7,415 nucleotides of DNA, from assembly GCA_937889795.1 (NCBI GenBank), contig CALBZH010000577.1:1-7415 (forward strand). Direction: 5' to 3'. This stretch comes from an uncultured Syntrophobacteraceae bacterium. Its GTDB lineage: Bacteria > Desulfobacterota > Syntrophobacteria > Syntrophobacterales > Syntrophobacteraceae. The position numbers and the translations under genes were made by a program. Below are positions 1 through 4,736 of this stretch, one piece after another; position 1 is the first letter of the stretch, and each line of letters starts with the position of its first letter. A model generated the notes under the pieces. The model made no database searches and was not told the origin of the DNA. It was given only the letters and a program-made list of their open reading frames with translations.

Positions 1-40
1 CCACTCGTGACTGGAGTTCAGACGTGTGCTCTTCCGATCT
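1..40 (+). other. Illumina TruSeq adapter left at the contig end (artefact)
   Basis: Bases 7-40 match, over their full 34 bases, the Illumina TruSeq read-2/index-primer sequence (begins GTGACTGGAG, ends CTTCCGATCT). In that primer the sample index lies just 5' of this segment, and bases 1-6 (CCACTC) sit there. CCACTC is the reverse complement of GAGTGG, which I recall as TruSeq index 23. None of this is genomic. It creates false starts: the reading frames from 7 and 24 begin with the adapter translations MTGVQTCALPI and MCSSDL, which recur in untrimmed assemblies. Genomic sequence starts at 41. Confidence 0.97.
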
Positions 41-41
41 T

Positions 42-2876
42 CACTACCCGAACCATTTCAAGGCATACGGAAACAGCCTGTGCCCCTTCCACAACGATAA
101 CAATGGCTCACTCGGTTTTCGGAACGGAAGATTCAAGTGCTTTGCCGGCCACTGCGGCGTCAGCGGCGATGTTTTCGACCTTTACATGAAAATCCATGAT
201 TGTGGTTTCAGTGAGGCCATCAAAGGCCTTCAAACTGAAGCACGGATCACACCGGAAAGACAACAAAGGAACGTTGCTGCTGAAAAGCCACCACCACCTG
301 AAGCAAAGGATAAGTCGGGACCCGACTTTACAAAAAGATACGATCTTCTGTTAGGAGCCGGTCGTATCCCTTTCGAAGCCGTCGAGTACCTGGCAAAACA
401 CCGGGGTCTATCCGAAAAGCTCATCATGAAACTGGAAGAGGACAAAATGGTGAGTTGGCTCGACGACGCATACACTCAGGCAATTGTCTTTCCCCTCTTC
501 AATACCAATGATCCTGGTGAGATGGTTGGATATCAGAAAATCCCTATTTTTGGAGGCGTGAAGCGGTTCGCCGCCGATACAGCCGGAAAACTCGCCGTAT
601 TCAGTTATGGGCAAACTGGGCCTGTAGTCGTAACAGAGGCAATTCTTGACGGTCTCAGTGCCATGGAGTGCGTCACGTGCTCGATGCTCTGCATCATGGG
701 AAGCGGAGGGATAGAAAAACTGACGGAGCACAAGGGCAAGGACCTGGTTCTTTTCCTCGATAACGACGAGGCTGGACAGAGCGCCACCCGAAAGGCCATC
801 CGAGTACTCAACCGGCGGTGTCGAGTAGTCGATTGGAGTTTGGCTCCTGCTGGCATGAAAGATGTTAATGAACTCCTTAAAGCTGGCCATAGGGACATCA
901 TTTCAAGGATGATCCTAGAGGCACAGCCGCCAACTGTTTCCCATTGCGATCTTCTCGACCAGAACTTTATCGATGGCTTCAAGTTTCCGGAACCGGTTGA
1001 GCTTGTTGGCAGCAACTGTCAGACAGATCTCTTGTCCGGGGCCAATGCTCTACAAAACCATATCGCCACTCCCGATAACAAATTGGCCCGCACTCCCTCA
1101 GGACTTGGAAAAACGACGCTTGCAGTGGATCTGGCCTACGAGCAAGCCAAGGACAAAGTCGTCTATTATTATTTACCGAATCACAGGACAAGCGATGAAG
1201 TGGTCGAGAGACTACGGGTGTCGCATCCGGATCGCGACATTCCAGTGGTACATCTAATGGGACGTGGCAGCAGGTGCAAAGAAGGGTCGCGAGTTGTGTG
1301 CGCAATGAGCGCCAAAGCCAACGCCGCTATGAAGAAAGGTTATGACCCGGGCGAAGTGCTCTGTCCCAAGTGCGAATTGAGGAAAAAGTGCCGCTATGCG
1401 TCGCAGTTGGCCAAAATCAGGAAAGAAAAACGCGGTCTGATTATCGCACCGCATTCTTACATTCCGATCCACCTCGCCCCACCAGACGACGAGAACGCCC
1501 CTGGGAAACTTGCCTACATAGACGAGAATCCTTCCGAAGTCATGCTCCATCCTTCAGAGCCGTGCGGAATCGAAGACTTCAATGTGCTCAGGCCTTACAT
1601 AACGGGCGATTGTGCTCGGTTCTTTGATATGGTGCAGCGGCTTATCCGTGATGTCCACACCGATCTGGTACTCAAGAAAAAGAAGATTGCCAGATACTAC
1701 ACGGCGAATTCTCCTGTGGAGCTTTGGAAGGACCGACTCTCGCTCTGGGATGCACTGGGAATTATCAAGGAGGAAGCCGCCAAGCTCTGCAGTTGCGCTT
1801 CGACTCAGCTGCAAACCATGCCTACCAGCCACCTGTTTGAAAGAGATATTCCGCTGCTTGCGCTCAATTGGTTGAAAGCCGCTCTTCTTAATGACTCGGT
1901 CGCCTACCTGGAAATCAGGGATAACGGGAAAGCGGTCTTCGTGCACATGGTGAAAGAAAGAGTCGATCCGAAGTGCAAGATCATCCTTCTTGACGCCACT
2001 ATCGATTACGATGAAGCTCAGTTCCTGTTTGAACGCGAATTTGACACGCTCGATATCAACATCCCCTGGGAAGGAAAAAGAATTCACATTCGAACAGGCA
2101 TGGGGATTACCAAGACAAAGGACATCGCAAGGAACAACGATACAGCCCAAGTGGTCAAAGCCCTTGAGACCGCCGCCTATTACCTGGATTCTCCCAAGAA
2201 CCTGTACCTGGCCACATACAAACACCATGAAAGGCAGTGCGGGCGAATAATGGCCAAAATTCTACCTTTAAGCAATGTGTTGACGGGGCACTTCGGTGCC
2301 ATCCGGAGCTCAAATCGGTATGAGGACTGTGACAGCGCGATCCTTCTAGGTGCGCTTCGGGTTCCTCCTGAAGCCCGGCTGGATACTGCCGCCATGCTGT
2401 TTCCACACGATCCCGATAAGCAGAAACGATGGATGCAGCACAAAGTCTATGAAGAAGTGTACCAGAATGCTCACCGTCTCCGTCTCATCCGAAATCCAGG
2501 CCGGACTCTTATCATTGTTGATCGAGAATGGCCGGACTACCTTCTGGGAGAACCCGATTTGGTCGTTTCGATCAAGTCCACGAAGACAAAAATCGGACGG
2601 GCTGTGGAAAGGGCACTCCACTACATCGCTGAAAACCGGGAACTGGGTAAGGAGGACTGCTCAAAGATAGGCGTGGGGTTGAAAGAGGACAAAAGCAAAA
2701 TCGATGGCGAATACGACAGGCGGTACGGCGACGAGATGATACTGTTTTCCGATGCGAACTGGTGGACGGCACTCACACGTGCGATCCAGGAACAAAGGCC
2801 CGACATCGAAGCGACGAGCCTGCGAAGCAGACACGGTAAACCCTGTAAGGTGTTACACATTCAAGGTAAGGAATAA
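42..2876 (+). CDS. Primase-helicase fusion (CHC2-type zinc finger, TOPRIM, SF2 helicase with cysteine cluster), 5'-truncated
   Basis: Predicted replication protein joining RNA-primer synthesis to DNA unwinding, as in phage, plasmid and integrative elements. Residues are numbered from the apparent ATG at 24, although residues 1-6 are adapter-coded. A CHC2-like zinc finger uses C20, H23, C39 and C44 (LCPFH, FKCFAGHC). The TOPRIM domain at about 198-275 has E205 (VVVTEAILDGLS) and D246/D248 (LFLDNDEAG). The helicase has Walker A with K363 (PSGLGKTT), a cysteine cluster (C418, C426, C447, C450, C456), a DENP Walker B at 500-503, a motif III-like LLDAT at 655-659, a motif V-like GAIRSSN at 758-764, and a motif VI-like QNAHRLR at 814-820. 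DnaG-type proteins usually have 30-40 residues before the first zinc cysteine. Only 13 genomic ones remain, so roughly 20-30 are missing. The domain calls are firm. Assigning the helicase to the XPD/DinG branch is inferred from motif order and the cysteines between motifs I and II. No other replication gene lies downstream. Confidence 0.9.
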   Translation, partial: HYPNHFKAYGNSLCPFHNDNNGSLGFRNGRFKCFAGHCGVSGDVFDLYMKIHDCGFSEAIKGLQTEARITPERQQRNVAAEKPPPPEAKDKSGPDFTKRYDLLLGAGRIPFEAVEYLAKHRGLSEKLIMKLEEDKMVSWLDDAYTQAIVFPLFNTNDPGEMVGYQKIPIFGGVKRFAADTAGKLAVFSYGQTGPVVVTEAILDGLSAMECVTCSMLCIMGSGGIEKLTEHKGKDLVLFLDNDEAGQSATRKAIRVLNRRCRVVDWSLAPAGMKDVNELLKAGHRDIISRMILEAQPPTVSHCDLLDQNFIDGFKFPEPVELVGSNCQTDLLSGANALQNHIATPDNKLARTPSGLGKTTLAVDLAYEQAKDKVVYYYLPNHRTSDEVVERLRVSHPDRDIPVVHLMGRGSRCKEGSRVVCAMSAKANAAMKKGYDPGEVLCPKCELRKKCRYASQLAKIRKEKRGLIIAPHSYIPIHLAPPDDENAPGKLAYIDENPSEVMLHPSEPCGIEDFNVLRPYITGDCARFFDMVQRLIRDVHTDLVLKKKKIARYYTANSPVELWKDRLSLWDALGIIKEEAAKLCSCASTQLQTMPTSHLFERDIPLLALNWLKAALLNDSVAYLEIRDNGKAVFVHMVKERVDPKCKIILLDATIDYDEAQFLFEREFDTLDINIPWEGKRIHIRTGMGITKTKDIARNNDTAQVVKALETAAYYLDSPKNLYLATYKHHERQCGRIMAKILPLSNVLTGHFGAIRSSNRYEDCDSAILLGALRVPPEARLDTAAMLFPHDPDKQKRWMQHKVYEEVYQNAHRLRLIRNPGRTLIIVDREWPDYLLGEPDLVVSIKSTKTKIGRAVERALHYIAENRELGKEDCSKIGVGLKEDKSKIDGEYDRRYGDEMILFSDANWWTALTRAIQEQRPDIEATSLRSRHGKPCKVLHIQGKE

Positions 2877-2924
2877 TCATGCTTTTTCTCTTAATAATAT
2901 ACTTAGAGAAAAAGCATGATTATT
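2872..2924. repeat. Perfect 20-bp inverted repeat (hairpin) overlapping the primase stop codon
   Basis: Bases 2872-2891 are exactly complementary to 2905-2924, leaving a 13-base AT-rich loop (2892-2904). The left arm contains the primase-helicase stop codon TAA at 2874-2876. The stem is AT-rich, with a T5 run in the left arm and an A5 run in the right. No T-tract follows on either strand, so it is not a canonical intrinsic terminator. It could still protect the mRNA 3' end or act as a protein-binding or replication site. The structure is read directly from the sequence; its role is unknown. Confidence 0.85.
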
Positions 2925-3286
2925 GAGCCTTACTGCGCGTGGGTTTACACGGTTTTCACGGGCAAATTGTGGTTTTTTAGTCCATGTTTTTCACTTCTTA
3001 CAGGAAAAGAGAAGTCACGGTGAGGGATTCATGGATTCCTCAGAAGGAAGAGTTGAGGCCGTAGAAGTCGGTCAGAACCATGCCATCGAGTGGTACGATC
3101 GACTCCTGTCGCACATTACGGGGGGCAGCGGAAGAACATGGATCATTGGAGCGAGATCCGGTTTCTCGCCCAACGAACTCTTTACGAGGTATAGCAACCA
3201 CGTATCAGCTTGTCCCACGTCGTTACGTGGAAGATGGACACCAAGTCTGGAGTCCCTCTCATTCCAGACCCAGGAAGAAGACTACG
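2925..3286. other. Spacer upstream of the isochorismatase gene, with an uncertain ORF and small hairpins
   Basis: This stretch of about 360 bases separates the primase hairpin from the isochorismatase start and holds no confidently identified gene. It contains the doubtful small ORF at 3031-3294 and two compact inverted repeats. One is 3215-3220 with 3225-3230 (CCACGT/ACGTGG, 4-base loop). The other is 3245-3251 with 3263-3269 (GTCTGGA/TCCAGAC, 11-base loop), ending just before the ribosome binding site at 3272. I found no convincing -35/-10 promoter pair. Confidence 0.5.
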
Positions 3287-3294
3287 ATGGGTGA
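3031..3294 (+). CDS. Hypothetical small protein, 87 aa (doubtful)
   Basis: I do not recognise this protein. It starts with MDSSEGRVEAVEVGQ and has WIIGARSGFSPNELF in the middle. It shows no signal peptide, membrane segment or known catalytic motif. The ATG at 3031 is preceded by GGTGAGG (3019-3025), a plausible Shine-Dalgarno site 5 bases upstream. The frame stays open upstream to a TTG at 2923, inside the hairpin, but that longer form has no good ribosome binding site. Its stop overlaps the isochorismatase start by 8 bases (3287-3294), which would permit translational coupling. The polar, low-complexity C-terminus suggests either a chance frame or a decayed gene remnant. Confidence 0.3.
   Translation: MDSSEGRVEAVEVGQNHAIEWYDRLLSHITGGSGRTWIIGARSGFSPNELFTRYSNHVSACPTSLRGRWTPSLESLSFQTQEEDYDG
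3272..3277 (+). promoter_or_regulatory. Ribosome binding site deciding the isochorismatase start
   Basis: AGGAAG lies 9 bases before the ATG at 3287. It supports that start over the upstream in-frame ATG at 3080, and protein similarity to the family also begins at 3287. Confidence 0.6.
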
Positions 3295-3646
3295 ACTGAA
3301 ACTCGATAGCAGGCAAACCGCAATAATCGTGATCGACCTTCAAAAAGGTATCGTCGGCAGAAGCTGTGCTCCTCAATCCTCCTCCCCGGTGGTCGATAAT
3401 GCAGCGCATATTCTTGTCAGTGCACGGCAAGCCGGATTCCTAGACGTTTTGTGCGGGATTGCCACCGAGTTTGGTGTGGAAAGCGCGGCGGGTGATACTT
3501 TCAAGCGTGGCTACGAACTGGTTCTGGTTGAAGGTGCCATGACAGGCCTCACCGCAGAGAGTCACGCCAATGCCGTTGAACGCATTCTTCCTCGCATCGG
3601 TCAGGTGCGCAGCACTGACCAGGTCGTTGGTGCTTTTGACTTTTGA
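3287..3646 (+). CDS. Isochorismatase-family cysteine hydrolase with an in-frame internal deletion (119 aa)
   Basis: The family hydrolyses isochorismate, nicotinamide or related amides with an Asp-Lys-Cys triad, and members are usually about 180-200 residues. The N-terminal third is typical (LDSRQTAIIVIDLQKGIVG), with the predicted catalytic Asp at D17. The C-terminal part is equally typical, starting at VLCGIATEFGVES with the nucleophile C56 and running through GYELVLVEGAMTGLTAESH to PRIGQVRSTDQV. Between them, at residues 51-53 (3437-3445), about 70 residues are missing. Those normally include the central strands, the ligand loop and the catalytic Lys. The frame is intact, so this looks like a clean in-frame deletion rather than a frameshift, and the product is probably inactive as a hydrolase. 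A misassembly collapse is the main alternative. Family assignment is firm; loss of function is inferred. The gene is convergent with the one ending at 3707. Confidence 0.85.
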   Translation: MGELKLDSRQTAIIVIDLQKGIVGRSCAPQSSSPVVDNAAHILVSARQAGFLDVLCGIATEFGVESAAGDTFKRGYELVLVEGAMTGLTAESHANAVERILPRIGQVRSTDQVVGAFDF

Positions 3647-3663
3647 GGTTTAAAAGCGATTAC

Positions 3664-3699
3664 AATTCCAAAATTGTGCAATTGCGCAATTTTGGAATT
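3664..3699. terminator. Palindrome between convergent genes, likely bidirectional terminator
   Basis: Bases 3664-3679 pair with 3684-3699 (15 Watson-Crick pairs plus one G-T at 3677/3686) around the 4-base loop AATT. The structure lies 17 bases after the isochorismatase stop and 7 bases beyond the stop of the minus-strand gene at 3707. That is where a shared terminator for convergent genes is expected. The T-tracts are weak (CTTT after the stem on +; TTTT about 9 bases beyond it on -), so termination may be imperfect. The stem itself is AT-rich. Confidence 0.6.
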
Positions 3700-3706
3700 C
3701 TTTAAT

Positions 3707-4417
3707 TCATACCAGATTGTGAAATCCGTAAACATCAATATAGACCTCTGGCTCAGCAAAAGGTCCGACGATGTGTTTACACTCTCTGATGCAAGATGAA
3801 AGGATAGGAGTCTTTACAAAGAAAGCTGAACAGAAACGAGTGCCGTGTCGTCCACCAATCACTCTTTTGTTTTGATAGTGCTCTTTCACCACCATGGTGT
3901 CAAATGATGCCAGGTTGCACATCGCAACTCTGATGTCTTGATCAGACGTGGACTGGCATCTCTCGAAATATGGTATAATATCTTGACCAAACAACTCTGC
4001 GAGTGTGACTGTTTGCTTTTCGGAAGGAGACTTCTTCTTTCTATCCCAGAACTGAAAAGCCGAGCATAGGAAATCGCGACAATCGATGTATATATCAGCG
4101 ATATCGACCTCCAAGGTAACGAGAATTGAGGCGGTCTTGTCCTTTGAAGTATTATGTTTCAGTGCATAGTAACGTCCACCTGTTTCATCGCCGCAAGCGC
4201 AAATTCCAGTAAGAGGGGTCTCAGAGAAGATATCGTTAATAGAAGGTTTCTCGGATGCAAGAATTTCTGGAATTCTGTGGCGTACTTCATCCATATTGGG
4301 TATATTGAACTTCCATGTTCCTTCGTTTCCGAGCAAACCATATCGTCTGATTGCTCTTATGGTGTCATTTACTGCTGCGGGCTCTATGGCAACTCCGCGG
4401 TATAGTGTTAATTTCAT
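3707..4417 (-). CDS. Unrecognised 236-aa cysteine-rich protein, weak ADP-ribosyltransferase-like features
   Basis: I do not recognise a family with confidence. The ATG at 4417 has a near-perfect Shine-Dalgarno (AGGAGG), which rules against the upstream ATG at 4603. The product begins MKLTLYRGVAIEP and contains GICACGDETGGRYYALKHN at about 71-89, nine cysteines (73, 75, 113, 118, 154, 167, 196, 209, 213), and a C-terminal EPEVYIDVY at 222-230. An N-terminal YRG, an internal aromatic/YYA segment and a late E-x-E pair (E222, E224) recall the order of motifs in ADP-ribosyltransferases. This is suggestive only, with no alignment behind it. No signal peptide or membrane helix is seen. Sampled lines are about 37-45% GC against 52-58% in neighbouring genes, suggesting separate acquisition. 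It lies 319 bp downstream of the PLD-like gene on the same strand, so co-function is possible. Confidence 0.8.
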   Translation of the reverse strand: MKLTLYRGVAIEPAAVNDTIRAIRRYGLLGNEGTWKFNIPNMDEVRHRIPEILASEKPSINDIFSETPLTGICACGDETGGRYYALKHNTSKDKTASILVTLEVDIADIYIDCRDFLCSAFQFWDRKKKSPSEKQTVTLAELFGQDIIPYFERCQSTSDQDIRVAMCNLASFDTMVVKEHYQNKRVIGGRHGTRFCSAFFVKTPILSSCIRECKHIVGPFAEPEVYIDVYGFHNLV

Positions 4418-4736
4418 CTCTCCTCCTGTAAGCCCTCGTTCCTCTTCCGTTCGATAGTTAGAGGTTCTCCTGGAGATATAGGACAAATTAGTGCTCTTGG
4501 CTCCAACGATCCCGGAGATCATGACAGCAAGCACGCTGAAGTGCCTGGTCAAAACTCCCGTGGGGTTTTCAGATAGACTCCGTTCAACGCTTCTGGAACT
4601 CATATATTCATCAGTTGTCGCTCATCCGGTTTCCTTTCTTGGGGGGATCTTTTTTTGCTCCACCACAGAAGAATACCCCCCTTGGAGGGAATGACAAAGA
4701 TGTGCGATAGCGAGTAAACTGGTATACAATTCTGAA
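4418..4736. other. Spacer between the PLD-like gene and the 236-aa gene; no gene seen
   Basis: About 320 bases without a supported gene. It contains a G6 run at 4641-4646 and a C6 run at 4676-4681 that could pair across a roughly 29-base gap. A T-tract (A-tract on the minus strand) lies inside the gap, so this is a poor intrinsic terminator. On the minus strand TTGACC occurs around 4550, but I found no matching -10 box. The spacing implies that the 236-aa gene probably has its own promoter or is reached by readthrough. Confidence 0.5.
4422..4427 (-). promoter_or_regulatory. Strong ribosome binding site fixing the start at 4417
   Basis: Read on the minus strand, AGGAGG ends 4 bases before the ATG at 4417. 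The alternative in-frame ATG at 4603 has no Shine-Dalgarno and would add a 62-residue extension that looks unlike the rest of the protein. Confidence 0.75.

Noticed and set aside
24..41. ATG at 24 as the start of the primase-helicase.
   Set aside because: It lies inside the Illumina adapter and codes MCSSDL. The real start is missing from the contig.
7..189. 60-aa reading frame starting in the first bases (MTGVQTCALPI).
   Set aside because: The start is translated adapter sequence and the rest is an out-of-frame shadow of the primase zinc-finger region.
408..2228. Long minus-strand reading frames (for example 160 aa at 408-890 and 224 aa at 1554-2228).
   Set aside because: They are antisense to well-supported primase-helicase motifs and show no recognisable domains or good ribosome binding sites.
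3080..3286. Upstream ATG at 3080 as an N-terminal extension of the isochorismatase.
   Set aside because: Family similarity begins at MGELKLDSRQTA (3287), which has its own ribosome binding site. The extension resembles no protein I know.
4418..4603. 62-residue extension of the 236-aa gene from the ATG at 4603, including a short hydrophobic stretch (FSVLAVMISGIVGA).
   Set aside because: There is no Shine-Dalgarno at 4603, whereas 4417 has AGGAGG at good spacing. The hydrophobic run is short for a membrane helix.
4641..4681. G6 and C6 runs as a terminator for the PLD-like operon.
   Set aside because: Only 6 bp can pair across about 29 bases, and the A/T tract is inside the loop rather than after the stem.
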